Of a stretch of 64,000 nt of DNA, positions 16,384-24,611 are shown piece by piece (positions within the stretch are counted from its first letter, which is position 1; every line of letters starts with the position of its first letter). This DNA comes from Natronosporangium hydrolyticum (GTDB lineage: Bacteria > Actinomycetota > Actinomycetes > Mycobacteriales > Micromonosporaceae), in the NCBI RefSeq assembly GCF_016925615.1, contig NZ_CP070499.1, positions 1,426,001 to 1,490,000 of the forward strand, given 5' to 3'. A program made the position numbers and the translations under genes. The notes under the pieces were generated by a model. It worked only from the letters and a program-made list of their open reading frames with translations. It did no database searches and was not told where the DNA came from.

Positions 16384-17526
16384 ATGATGAGTGACCTGAC
16401 AGTGACGGTGATCGTCGGACCCGGGCTGCGGGCCGACCCCGACCTGCTCCGGGAGACCGCCGAGGCAGAGTTTCCGCAGCTTGGAGTGGTCGGGCGGGTC
16501 GAGATCGCGGCGGACGCGGCGGCGGTCGCGGCGTCGCTGGAGCAGATCCCCGGGGCCCTGGTGGTGCTGCCCGGAGACGATCCGGCGACCCGGGAGCTGC
16601 TGATCAGCGACGGGCCGCACGCCGCGCGTACGGTCTGGTACGACTTGACCCGCACCGGCCCGGTGCCGGTCGCCGGTGACGCCGTCCACCTGTACGGGCG
16701 GGGCGTCTGGGGCCTGTGCTGGGCGATCCGGCATGCGGTGCACCGGCTCCGCCGGCCGGCGCGGCGGTTCCGCTACGGGCCGGACCCGGAGCAGTGGGCC
16801 GAGCTGCGGCTACCCCGACCGCGGCCCGGGGGCGACCCGCCCCCGGTGGCGGTGCTGCTCCACGGCGGCTTCTGGCGATCGCAGTGGGCGGCCGACCTGA
16901 TGGACGCGCTCGCCATCGACCTCGCGGACCGGGGCTACGCCGCCTGGAACCTGGAGTACCGGCGACCGGACCAGCACGGCTGGGCGGCCACCGCCGCCGA
17001 TGTGGCGGCCGGGATCGCGGCGCTCTCCGCGCTGCCCGAGTTCCCCGACCGCCCGGACCGGCTCGACCTGGACCGGGTCGCGGTGCTGGGGCACTCCGCC
17101 GGTGGGCAGCTGGCGCTGCGGGCGGCGGCCGACAGCGCCACCGATGGGCCGGTGCGGGTGGCGGTGGCGGTGTCGCTGGCCGGGGTGGTCGATCTGGTCG
17201 AGGCGCAGCGCCGGTGGCTGGGCACCGGGGCGGTGGCGGCCGCACTGGGAGGCACCCCGGAGCAGGTCCCGGCGCAGTACGCGGCGGCGGACCCGGCGGC
17301 GCGGCTGCCGCTGCGGGTACCGCAGCTGATCGTGCAGGGGCGGCAGGACGATCCGGACCTGGTGGACCTGAACCGTCGGTACGCGGAGTCGGCGCGGTCG
17401 GCCGGGGACCGGGTGACGGTGTTGGAGTCCGCCGGCGACCACTTCTCGGTGATCGACCCGGCGGCGCCGATCTGGCATACGACCTTTGCCCGGCTCGCCG
17501 AGCAGCTGGAAGTTAAGTCTCAGTGA
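16384..17526 (+). CDS. kynB: Kynurenine-formamidase-like alpha/beta hydrolase with extra N-terminal domain
   Basis: A 380-residue protein in two parts. Residues about 150-378 form an alpha/beta hydrolase with the HGGFW oxyanion motif (about residue 160), nucleophile Ser238 in GHSAGG and catalytic His353 in AGDHFS. HGGxW is the hallmark of arylformamidases that hydrolyse N-formylkynurenine. Residues 1-130 form a separate alpha/beta domain that looks like a degenerate type II dehydroquinase fold (VVLPGDD, then VHLYGRGVWGLCWAIRHAV). Tryptophan dioxygenase, kynureninase and kynurenine monooxygenase genes lie 1.3 kb away, which supports the formamidase role. GGAGG directly precedes two tandem ATG codons (16384, 16387). 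kynB is used in the functional sense only; bacterial KynB belongs to another fold. Confidence 0.78.
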   Translation: MMSDLTVTVIVGPGLRADPDLLRETAEAEFPQLGVVGRVEIAADAAAVAASLEQIPGALVVLPGDDPATRELLISDGPHAARTVWYDLTRTGPVPVAGDAVHLYGRGVWGLCWAIRHAVHRLRRPARRFRYGPDPEQWAELRLPRPRPGGDPPPVAVLLHGGFWRSQWAADLMDALAIDLADRGYAAWNLEYRRPDQHGWAATAADVAAGIAALSALPEFPDRPDRLDLDRVAVLGHSAGGQLALRAAADSATDGPVRVAVAVSLAGVVDLVEAQRRWLGTGAVAAALGGTPEQVPAQYAAADPAARLPLRVPQLIVQGRQDDPDLVDLNRRYAESARSAGDRVTVLESAGDHFSVIDPAAPIWHTTFARLAEQLEVKSQ

Positions 17527-17532
17527 ACAGGT

Positions 17533-18189
17533 TCAGAAGAGTCGCGGGGTCACCACGGAGACCACGGTGGTGACCTGATCGGTGTCGTTGTAGAGCCGGT
17601 GCGACACCGTCGAACGCAGATGCAGGCTGTCTCCCGGGTAGAGCCGGTGCTCGACGCCCTCCACCTCGTAGAGCAGCTCGCCCTCGACCACGTAGGCGAA
17701 CTCCTCGCCCGGGTGGCCGTACGCGTCCTCCTTGCGGCCGCCCGGGGCGATGTGCACCAGCATCGGTTCCAACACCAGGTTGCGGCCGCGGTCGGAGAGC
17801 ATCCGGTAGGTCTGCTGGCCCGAGACGTACTGGCTGCCGGCGACCTCCCGGCGGGTCAGGGTGAAGTGGACCGGCAGGTCTTCGGCCTGGTGATTGCTTT
17901 GTGGCCGGCTGGGGGGCTGCCCGCCGGCCCCGCCGGTGGGCGTCGAGTCGTCGTGGAAGAACTCGGCGACGCTGTGCCCGAGCGCGCTGGCCACGCTGCC
18001 GAGGGCGGTCAGGCCGATCGAGGAGATGCCCCGCTCGACCTGGGAGAGGAAACCGATCGAGAGCCCGGAACGGGCGGCGAGCCCGCGCAGGGTGAGGCCC
18101 TGCTCGGTGCGGAACTGCCGCATCCGGGCACCGATCAGGTCAGGGCTGGCTGCCTCGGTGTGAGGGCGGTGGTCCGACGAACTGCGCAC
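17533..18189 (-). CDS. XRE-family transcriptional regulator with cupin sensor
   Basis: A 218-residue regulator. Residues about 18-72 form a helix-turn-helix of the XRE/Cro type (MRQFRTEQGLTLRGLAARSGLSIGFLSQVERG). Residues about 110-215 form a cupin (GEEFAYVVEGELLYEVEG, then YPGDSLHLRSTVSHRLYN), the usual small-molecule sensing or stabilising domain. A glycine/proline-rich linker joins them. GTG start at 18189. It lies on the same strand as, and 37 bases after, the Lrp/AsnC gene and between the hydantoinase operon and the kynurenine operon. It probably controls one or both of these; family members often regulate amino acid or amine catabolism. Confidence 0.9.
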   Translation of the reverse strand: MRSSSDHRPHTEAASPDLIGARMRQFRTEQGLTLRGLAARSGLSIGFLSQVERGISSIGLTALGSVASALGHSVAEFFHDDSTPTGGAGGQPPSRPQSNHQAEDLPVHFTLTRREVAGSQYVSGQQTYRMLSDRGRNLVLEPMLVHIAPGGRKEDAYGHPGEEFAYVVEGELLYEVEGVEHRLYPGDSLHLRSTVSHRLYNDTDQVTTVVSVVTPRLF

Positions 18190-18226
18190 CGGGGGAGACC
18201 TCCTGCTGGTCTTGGTCGCTGGCGCT

Positions 18227-18697
18227 TCACTCGTGTTCGATGGTATCTAAACTTTCCGGATCCGCGGAGGTCACGGGCCGCCAATTCAGCGGTGTCGAGA
18301 GCACCATGGTGCTGGAGGGGCGGCCGTAGGGCGCCAGTTGGTCGATCACCCGCTCGAACGCGTCCATCGACCCGGCCGCAACCTTCAACAGGCTGCAGGC
18401 GTCGCCGGTGATCCGGTAGATCTCCAGGATTTCCGGCCACTGCGCGACCTGCGGGTCGCGCAGCACGCAGCGGGGGCCATAACAGGACATCCGGATCATC
18501 GCCAGCACCGACCAACCGGTCTTGGCCCGGTCCACGTGGGCGTGGTACCCGGTGATCACCCCGGTCTGCTCCAGCCGGCGTACCCGTTCGGCGACCGCCG
18601 GCGGCGAGAGGTGCACCCGGCGGGAGAGCTCGCTGTACGACAATCGGGCGTCGGCCTGCAATTCGGTTAGTAGCGCCCAGTCGGTCGAATCCATCAT
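18227..18697 (-). CDS. Lrp/AsnC-family regulator, KynR-like by position
   Basis: A protein of about 156 residues. The N-terminal helix-turn-helix (DWALLTELQADARLSYSELSRRVHLSPPAVAERVRRLEQTGVI) is followed by a RAM-type ligand-binding domain (EILEIYRITGDACSLLKVAAGSMDAFERVIDQL). I start it at the tandem ATG at 18697/18694 because the upstream 18 open codons are not conserved and GGAA lies just before. It is transcribed away from the tryptophan dioxygenase gene. In Pseudomonas an Lrp-type protein, KynR, activates the kynurenine genes in response to kynurenine, so the same logic is likely here (inference from context). Confidence 0.9.
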   Translation of the reverse strand: MMDSTDWALLTELQADARLSYSELSRRVHLSPPAVAERVRRLEQTGVITGYHAHVDRAKTGWSVLAMIRMSCYGPRCVLRDPQVAQWPEILEIYRITGDACSLLKVAAGSMDAFERVIDQLAPYGRPSSTMVLSTPLNWRPVTSADPESLDTIEHE

Positions 18698-18804
18698 TCG
18701 GTTTCCGTTCCAAAAGTCCACCAGCGTCACCGGCCTCGGATGACAAGCCACCAGGCTATCCGACCGTTGATCCGTACTTCCGTTTCCCGGTCGCCGACGA
18801 GATC
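18698..18804. promoter_or_regulatory. Divergent promoter region of the kynurenine operon
   Basis: This 107-base space between the Lrp/AsnC gene and kynA must hold both start regions and probably the Lrp operator. I find no convincing -35/-10 pair. TTCCGTT-type hexamers recur at about 18703 and 18778. Much of the interval is also an open reading frame in phase with kynA. Confidence 0.4.
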
Positions 18805-19644
18805 ATGAAGGGCATGGCGAGCGGTGTACGCAACGGGGGGCCCAAGGTCGAGTTCGACCAGCAGGTGCCGTATGACCAGTACGTCAGGGCCACCACGCTG
18901 CACTCGTTGCAGCGGCCGGTCACCTCCGATCCGGGCGAGATGTCGTTCCTGATGATCAGCCAGGTGATGGAGCTCTACTTCGGGCTGATCCGCTTCGAGC
19001 TCCAGCAGATCCAGGATCGGCTACGCGCCGACGACGTCTGGGGGGCGCTGGCCCCGATCCGTCGCGCCAGCCTCCACCTGGACGGGCTGAACGCCGCCTG
19101 GCGCGGGCTGGGCTGGATGACCCCGGTCGACTTCCAACGGTTCCGGGAGCAGCTGGGCGAGGCCTCCGGCTTCCAGTCCGCGATGTACCGGCACCTGGAG
19201 ATGCTGCTGGGGCTCAAGTCGGCGACCCTGATCCGGCCGTTCAAGCGACAACGCGATGTCTACCAGGCGCTGACCGATGGGCTGGCCGCGCCGAGCCTGT
19301 GGGACGACGTGGTGGCGCTGCTCGGCCGGCGCGGCTACGCCATCCCCCAGGAGTTGGTCGACCGCGACTTCGCCGCCGAGTATGAACCGTCCGCCGAGGT
19401 CGAAGCGGCCTGGGTGAAGATCTACCACGACGACCGGCCCGACAACGAACTCCGGCTGCTCGGCGAGGCGCTCACCGACCTGGTCGAGAAGTACGGGCAC
19501 TGGCGCGACCAGCACGTCACCGCGGTACGCCGGACCATGGGAGCCAAGGCCGGCAGCGGCGGCTCTTCCGGTCTAGCCTGGCTGCAGAACCGCGCGGCGC
19601 AGCCGGTCTTCCCGGAGCTGTGGTCCGCGCGTACCGAGATGTGA
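18805..19644 (+). CDS. kynA: Tryptophan 2,3-dioxygenase
   Basis: A 279-residue heme dioxygenase that opens the indole ring of L-tryptophan to N-formylkynurenine. Family signatures are present: YDQYVRATTLHSLQRP, FLMISQVMELYFGLIRFEL, GEASGFQSAMYRHLE and, near the C-terminus, the heme/substrate loop RRTMGAKAGSGGSSGLAWL with the proximal His in DQHVTAVRR. Length matches bacterial TDO. The ATG at 18805 is the first start codon; the frame is open further upstream (PGYPTVDPYFRFPV) but has no start codon. It is the first gene of an operon that continues with kynureninase 14 bases later. Confidence 0.95.
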   Translation: MKGMASGVRNGGPKVEFDQQVPYDQYVRATTLHSLQRPVTSDPGEMSFLMISQVMELYFGLIRFELQQIQDRLRADDVWGALAPIRRASLHLDGLNAAWRGLGWMTPVDFQRFREQLGEASGFQSAMYRHLEMLLGLKSATLIRPFKRQRDVYQALTDGLAAPSLWDDVVALLGRRGYAIPQELVDRDFAAEYEPSAEVEAAWVKIYHDDRPDNELRLLGEALTDLVEKYGHWRDQHVTAVRRTMGAKAGSGGSSGLAWLQNRAAQPVFPELWSARTEM

Positions 19645-19658
19645 CCGGCGGAGGCGCG

Positions 19659-20915
19659 ATGGACCAGCCCGAGAGCGAATCCCAGCAACGGGACGAGGCC
19701 GACCCGGGCCACCGCCCCTGGTTCCACATCCCGCCGGCCGAGGGCGGCGACTATCCGGAGGCCGCCTACCTGGCGGGTAACTCACTCGGCCTGCCGCCTC
19801 GCGCCACCCGCGCCGAACTACTGGCCGATGTGGACGCGTGGGCGCAGCTCGGGGTGGAGGGGCACCTGGTGGGTGAACGGCCCTGGCTTCCCTACCACGA
19901 GCAGCTCACCGAGCCGGCCGCGCGGCTGGTCGGCGCGCTGCCCGCCGAGACCGTGGTGATGAATTCGCTGACGGTCAACCTGCACCTGCTGATGGTCTCC
20001 TTCTACCGGCCGGCCGGGCAGCGTAACCGGATCCTGATCGAGGACACCGCCTTCCCCTCGGACAGCTACGCGGTGCGTAGCCAGGTCCGTTACCACGGGC
20101 TCGATCCGGAGCAGACGGTCCGCCGGCTCACCCCCCGCGCCGGCGAAGCCCACCTGCGCACTGAAGACATTGTGGAGCTGTTGCGCCGCGAAGGGGAGAC
20201 GGTCGCGCTGGTGCTGCTCGGCGGCGTCAACTACCTGACCGGCGAACTGCTCGACCTGCCGGCGATCACCACGGCCGGGCGGGAGGCGGGCGCGGTGGTC
20301 GGATGGGACCTCGCCCACGCCGCCGGCAATGTGCCGCTGCGGCTACACGACTGGGGCGTCGACTTCGCCGCCTGGTGCTCGTACAAATACCTCAACGCCG
20401 GCCCCGGCGCGCTGGGCGGCGTCTTTATCCACCAACGCCACCTCGGCCGCGACGACCTGCCCCGGTTCGAAGGGTGGTGGAGCACCGACCCGGCGACCCG
20501 GTTCGAGATGGCCCCGGTGTCGCGCCCACCCGCCGCGGCCGACGCCTGGCAGATCTCCAACCCGCCGATCTTCGCGATGGGCCCGGTCCGCACCTCCCTG
20601 GAGATCTTCGACAAGGTGGGGATGGCGGCGCTACGATCCCGCAGCATCCGGCTCACCGGCTACCTCGCCGACCTACTCGACGAGATCGGCGCCCCGATGG
20701 TCACCCCACGCGATCCGCAGCGGCGCGGCGCACAACTCTCGGTACGGGTCGCCGACTCGGGCGGCCTCACCAAGCGGCTGCGCACCGAGCACGGGGTGGT
20801 CGCCGACGCCCGCCCGCCCGACCTGGTCCGGCTGGCGCCGGTGCCGCTCTACTCGACATACCACGACTGCTGGCGCGCCGCCCGGGCGCTAGCCGACCTA
20901 GGGGTGGGAGCATGA
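19659..20915 (+). CDS. kynU: Kynureninase
   Basis: A 418-residue PLP enzyme of aminotransferase class V type. It has the EAAYLAGNSLGLPPRA start typical of kynureninases, VMNSLTVNLHLLMVSFYRP, the Asp in GWDLAHAAGN and the PLP-binding Lys243 in WCSYKYLNAGPGALGG. It cleaves kynurenine or 3-hydroxykynurenine to alanine and (3-hydroxy)anthranilate. The ATG at 19659 with GGAGG just upstream is preferred to an in-frame GTG at 19620. The stop overlaps the monooxygenase start (ATGA). Confidence 0.95.
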   Translation: MDQPESESQQRDEADPGHRPWFHIPPAEGGDYPEAAYLAGNSLGLPPRATRAELLADVDAWAQLGVEGHLVGERPWLPYHEQLTEPAARLVGALPAETVVMNSLTVNLHLLMVSFYRPAGQRNRILIEDTAFPSDSYAVRSQVRYHGLDPEQTVRRLTPRAGEAHLRTEDIVELLRREGETVALVLLGGVNYLTGELLDLPAITTAGREAGAVVGWDLAHAAGNVPLRLHDWGVDFAAWCSYKYLNAGPGALGGVFIHQRHLGRDDLPRFEGWWSTDPATRFEMAPVSRPPAAADAWQISNPPIFAMGPVRTSLEIFDKVGMAALRSRSIRLTGYLADLLDEIGAPMVTPRDPQRRGAQLSVRVADSGGLTKRLRTEHGVVADARPPDLVRLAPVPLYSTYHDCWRAARALADLGVGA

Positions 20916-22240
20916 AACGCGACGAGGACGTGGCGGTCGTCGGTGCCGGGCTCGCCGGCTGCCTGCTCGCGTGCTACCTGGCGCGGCGTGGCCGCCGGGT
21001 CACCATGTACGAGCGACGCGCCGACCCCCGGACCGGCGCCGCCGAACGCGGGCGCTCGATCAACCTGGCGCTCTCGGAGCGAGGGCTGGACGCGTTGCGC
21101 CGGATCGGCCTCGCCGAGGTGGCGCTGGCCGACGCGTTGCCGATGCGGGGCCGGATGATCCACCCCGTCCAGGGGGAGCTCGATTTCCAGCCGTACAGCT
21201 CCGACCAGGATCGCGCCATCAACTCGATCAGCCGGGGATCGCTGAACCAGGCGCTGTTGGACGCGGCGCTCGCCGCCGGCGTGGAAGTCCACTTCGAGCA
21301 CACGCTGGTCGGCCTCGCCCCGGCCACCGGTGACCTCCGGTTCGAAACACCTGCCGGTGACCGCAAGGCCACCGCCGCCGTCGTCTTCGGTACCGACGGC
21401 GCCGGCTCCGCAGTCCGCGGGCAACTGCTCGGCCACGGCCTGCTCACCGAGGAACTCGACTTCCTGGACTACGGCTACAAGGAGCTGACGATCCCGGCGC
21501 GCGACGGCCAGTTCGCGCTCGACCCCGGCGCCCTGCACATCTGGCCCCGCGGCACCTCGATGATGATCGCGCTGCCGAACCCGGACCGCTCCTTCACCTG
21601 CACCCTGTTCTGGCCGACCGGCGGGGTCAGCAGCTTCGCCTCGCTCGCCAGCCCGGCCGCGATCGAGCAACACTTCGCCACCCACTACCCGGACGTGCCG
21701 GCGCTCGCCCCCGATCTGGTCGACGACTACCGGCGTAACCCGGTCGGCCTGCTCGGGACGGTGCGGTGCGCCCCCTGGCAGGCACACGGACGGGTCTGCC
21801 TGCTCGGCGACGCCGCCCACGCCATCGTGCCCTTCTACGGCCAGGGTGCGAACTGTGCCTTCGAGGACGTGGTGTGGCTGGACCACTGTCTGGAGGAGAC
21901 CGGCGACGACTGGTCCCACGCCCTGCCGCTGTTCGAGCAGCGCCGTCGGGAGCACACCGAAGCCATCGCCGAGATGGCTTTGGACAACTTCGTCGAGATG
22001 CGCGACCGGGTCGCCTCCCCGGCGTACCAGCTGCGCAAGCAGGTCGAGCACGGACTGGAGCGGCTGCTGCCGGGCCGGTATGTGTCCCGCTACGAGCTGG
22101 TCTCGTTCAGCAGCACCCCGTACGCGGAGGTGCGGCAGCGGGTACGTCGACAGCAGCGGGCGGTGCTCGCCGCGGGCGCCGTCGCCGGGGCCGGGCTGCT
22201 GCTCGCCGGGCTCGCCGCGGTTCGGCGGTGGCGGCGATGA
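20912..22240 (+). CDS. kmo: Kynurenine 3-monooxygenase
   Basis: A 442-residue FAD-dependent aromatic hydroxylase. The ADP-binding GAGLAGCLLACYLARRG is at residues about 11-27, the KMO-specific RSINLALSERG follows, and the second FAD motif is GDAAHAIVPFYGQGANCAFED. The last 28 residues form a hydrophobic helix ending in RRWRR, which corresponds to the membrane-associating C-terminus known for KMO. It hydroxylates kynurenine at C3, committing the carbon to 3-hydroxyanthranilate instead of anthranilate. Its stop overlaps the aldehyde dehydrogenase start. Confidence 0.95.
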   Translation: MKRDEDVAVVGAGLAGCLLACYLARRGRRVTMYERRADPRTGAAERGRSINLALSERGLDALRRIGLAEVALADALPMRGRMIHPVQGELDFQPYSSDQDRAINSISRGSLNQALLDAALAAGVEVHFEHTLVGLAPATGDLRFETPAGDRKATAAVVFGTDGAGSAVRGQLLGHGLLTEELDFLDYGYKELTIPARDGQFALDPGALHIWPRGTSMMIALPNPDRSFTCTLFWPTGGVSSFASLASPAAIEQHFATHYPDVPALAPDLVDDYRRNPVGLLGTVRCAPWQAHGRVCLLGDAAHAIVPFYGQGANCAFEDVVWLDHCLEETGDDWSHALPLFEQRRREHTEAIAEMALDNFVEMRDRVASPAYQLRKQVEHGLERLLPGRYVSRYELVSFSSTPYAEVRQRVRRQQRAVLAAGAVAGAGLLLAGLAAVRRWRR

Positions 22241-23742
22241 CCGAGTGGCCGATTGAACTCCGTCGTGGGTTTCCCGCTGGTGGTCCGGTGGGTCTGCGGC
22301 ATTTGGTGGGTGGCCGGTGGCGTGATGACGGGTCCGGGTTTGCTAAGCGCAGCCCGGTGACGGGTCGGGTGGTCGCCGAGGTGCCGGAGGCGTCGGAGTC
22401 GGTGGTGGATGAGGCGGTGGCGGCTGCGCGGGGGGCGTTGCGGGGGCCGTGGGGGCGGTTGTCCGCGCAGCAGCGGGCGACGCTGCTGCGCCGGGTCGCC
22501 GACGAGTTGGAGCGGCGGTTCGAGGATTTGGTGACGGCTGAGGTGGCCGATACCGGCAAACCGGTCGGGCAGGCGCAGCGGTTGGACATCCCCCGTGGGG
22601 CGGCGAACTTCCGGGCGTTTGCCGACCTGATCAGTACCGCTGGCACGGAGTCGTTTGAGACGGTTACCGCCGACGGGGCGCGGGCGCTCAACTACGCCGT
22701 ACGCAAGCCGGTGGGGGTGGTGGCGGTGGTGGTGCCGTGGAATCTGCCGCTGTTGTTGTTGACGTGGAAGGTGGCGCCGGCGTTGGCGTGTGGTAATGCG
22801 GTGGTGGTGAAGCCGTCGGAGGAGACGCCGTCGTCGGCGACGGTGTTGGCGGAGGCGTTGGCGGCGGCGGGGGTGCCGGATGGGGTGTTCAATCTGGTGC
22901 ATGGTCACGGTGCGGGGGCGGCGGGGGAGTGGTTGACGTCGCATCCGGGGGTGGATGCGGTGACGTTTACGGGGGAGTCGGCGACTGGTAGTGCGATTAT
23001 GCGGTCGGCGGCGTCAACGGTGAAGCCGGTGTCGTTCGAGTTGGGGGGTAAGAACGCCGGGGTGGTGTTCGCCGATGCGGATCTGGACGCGGCGGTGGCC
23101 GGGTCGGTGCGGTCGAGTTTCACCAATGGTGGTCAGGTGTGTCTGTGTACGGAGCGGTTGTTGGTGCAGCGGCCGGTGTTTGACGAGTTCGTGTCGCGGT
23201 TTGTGGCTGCTTCGCAGCAGTTGGGGTGGGGTTGGCCGGATGCTGGGGAGGCGGTGACGATGCCGTTGATTTCGGCGGGTCATCGGGAGAAGGTGTTGGG
23301 TTGTTACGACCTGGCGGGTGTTGAGGGTGCGACGGTGCATACCGGTGGTGGGGTGCCGGTCTTTGGTGATCAGCGTGATGAGGGTTGTTATGTGCAGCCG
23401 ACGGTCTGGACCGGGCTGCCGGCGCAGGCGCGCACCAACCGGGAGGAGATCTTCGGCCCGGCGGTACACGTGGCGCCGTTCGACGAGGAGGACGAGGCGT
23501 GGGCGTTGGCGAACGACAGTGACTACGGGCTGGCGGCGGCGGTGTGGACCCGGGACGTCGGGCGGGCGCACCGGGCCGGGCAGCGACTTGACGCTGGGCT
23601 GGTCTGGGTGAACACCTGGTTCCTGCGGGATCTGCGGACCCCGTTCGGCGGCGTGAAGGCCTCGGGGGTGGGTCGGGAAGGTGGCCGGCATTCGCTTGAT
23701 TTCTATTCCGAGTTGACCAACGTCTGCGTGGAGTTCTCATGA
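22237..23742 (+). CDS. 2-aminomuconate 6-semialdehyde dehydrogenase (ALDH family)
   Basis: A 501-residue NAD-dependent aldehyde dehydrogenase. Catalytic Glu268 (FELGGKN) and nucleophile Cys302 (GGQVCLC) are in place, together with VPWNLPLLLLTWKVAPALA and the C-terminal PFGGVKASGVGREGG. This subfamily oxidises 2-aminomuconic or 2-hydroxymuconic semialdehyde in meta-cleavage pathways; the neighbours (ACMS decarboxylase, deaminase, decarboxylase, hydratase) favour 2-aminomuconic semialdehyde. From this gene on, the operon switches to codons ending in G or T, unlike kynU and kmo. ATGA overlap with kmo. Confidence 0.92.
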   Translation: MTEWPIELRRGFPAGGPVGLRHLVGGRWRDDGSGFAKRSPVTGRVVAEVPEASESVVDEAVAAARGALRGPWGRLSAQQRATLLRRVADELERRFEDLVTAEVADTGKPVGQAQRLDIPRGAANFRAFADLISTAGTESFETVTADGARALNYAVRKPVGVVAVVVPWNLPLLLLTWKVAPALACGNAVVVKPSEETPSSATVLAEALAAAGVPDGVFNLVHGHGAGAAGEWLTSHPGVDAVTFTGESATGSAIMRSAASTVKPVSFELGGKNAGVVFADADLDAAVAGSVRSSFTNGGQVCLCTERLLVQRPVFDEFVSRFVAASQQLGWGWPDAGEAVTMPLISAGHREKVLGCYDLAGVEGATVHTGGGVPVFGDQRDEGCYVQPTVWTGLPAQARTNREEIFGPAVHVAPFDEEDEAWALANDSDYGLAAAVWTRDVGRAHRAGQRLDAGLVWVNTWFLRDLRTPFGGVKASGVGREGGRHSLDFYSELTNVCVEFS

Positions 23743-24611
23743 CCCCCCATCGAGTTGATCATGGACCTAGGTACGGGGTGGGGGCGGTTTCCGGTCCCCA
23801 ACCCCATGGTCAACCGGAGTGGGTGGTCGCGGCGGTGGGGGAGTTGACGGCGGCGTATCAGACCGGTGTTGGCTGCCCACCGTTGCGGGGGCGGTTGCTG
23901 CCGGCCGGTGAGATGGCGGCGGCGTATGCGGTGCAGCAGGCGCAGCTGGTGCAGTGGACGGCGGCGGGCCGGCGGCCGGTCGGCGCGAAGATCGGTTTGA
24001 CCAGTCGGGTGGTTCAGGCGCAGCTGGGTGTGGATCAGCCTGATTTTGGGGTGTTGCTGGCTGACATGGCGGTCCCGGATGGTGAGCAGCTGGGTTGGCA
24101 GGGTCTGTTGGCGCCGCGGGTGGAGGCCGAGGTGGCGTTCGTGCTCGGCGCGGATCTGACCGTTCCGGATCCGACGGTGGCCGAGGTGATCGGGGCGGTG
24201 GATTACCTGCTGCCGGCGATCGAGATTGTGGATTCCCGGGTGGCGGGGTGGGATATTTCGATCGTGGATACGGTGGCCGACAACGCGTCCAGCGGCCGGT
24301 TTGTGCTCGGCACTGCGCCTCGACCGGTTTCTGCTGTGGATCTGCGTGGCTGCGGGATGGTGTTGGAGCGCAACGGTCGGCCGGTGTCGACCGGTGCCGG
24401 GGCGGCGTGCCTGGGCAATCCGCTGCACGCGGTGGCGTGGTTGGCGGGGGTGCGGGCTGCTGCTGGGGCGCCGCTGCGGGCGGGTGACCTGGTGCTGTCG
24501 GGGGCGTTGGGGCCGATGGTGCCGGTGTCCGGCGGTGAGGCGTTTGAGGCGCGGATTTCTGGGTTGGGGTCGGTGCGGGTTTGCTTCGAACTACGGGAGG
24601 GGGCGGTATGA
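23739..24611 (+). CDS. 2-oxopent-4-enoate hydratase (2-keto-4-pentenoate hydratase, MhpD family)
   Basis: A 290-residue member of the FAH-related hydratase/decarboxylase family. The core starts at about residue 28 ([16 protein letters not shown]) and contains [47 protein letters not shown] and [13 protein letters not shown], the metal- and substrate-binding elements. It hydrates 2-oxopent-4-enoate to 4-hydroxy-2-oxovalerate. The start at 23739 overlaps the ALDH stop (ATGA). Codons 6-25 consist of a palindromic repeat that also occurs 5.5 kb downstream, so the first ~25 residues are not native enzyme sequence; an in-frame GTG at 23823 is an alternative start. Confidence 0.9.
   Translation: MTPHRVDHGPRYGVGAVSGPQPHGQPEWVVAAVGELTAAYQTGVGCPPLRGRLLPAGEMAAAYAVQQAQLVQWTAAGRRPVGAKIGLTSRVVQAQLGVDQPDFGVLLADMAVPDGEQLGWQGLLAPRVEAEVAFVLGADLTVPDPTVAEVIGAVDYLLPAIEIVDSRVAGWDISIVDTVADNASSGRFVLGTAPRPVSAVDLRGCGMVLERNGRPVSTGAGAACLGNPLHAVAWLAGVRAAAGAPLRAGDLVLSGALGPMVPVSGGEAFEARISGLGSVRVCFELREGAV
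23757..23811 (+). repeat. 55-base palindromic repeat, copy 1 (inside hydratase gene)
   Basis: An imperfect hairpin whose ends pair (GTTGATCATGG at 23754-23764 with CCATGGTCAAC at 23804-23814, one mismatch) and whose interior also pairs (GGGGTGGGGG with TCCCCAACCCC). By my alignment 43 of 55 bases match the reverse complement of copy 2 at 29241-29295, including 18 consecutive bases, GATCATGGACCTAGGTAC. The size and structure are those of a REP-like or miniature mobile element. It forms codons about 6-25 of the hydratase gene. Confidence 0.75.

Noticed and set aside
20303-20911. Upstream extension of the kynurenine monooxygenase frame
   Set aside because: The first 203 codons are an Arg/Pro-rich shadow of kynureninase; the FAD motif begins just after the ATG at 20912, which overlaps the kynU stop.
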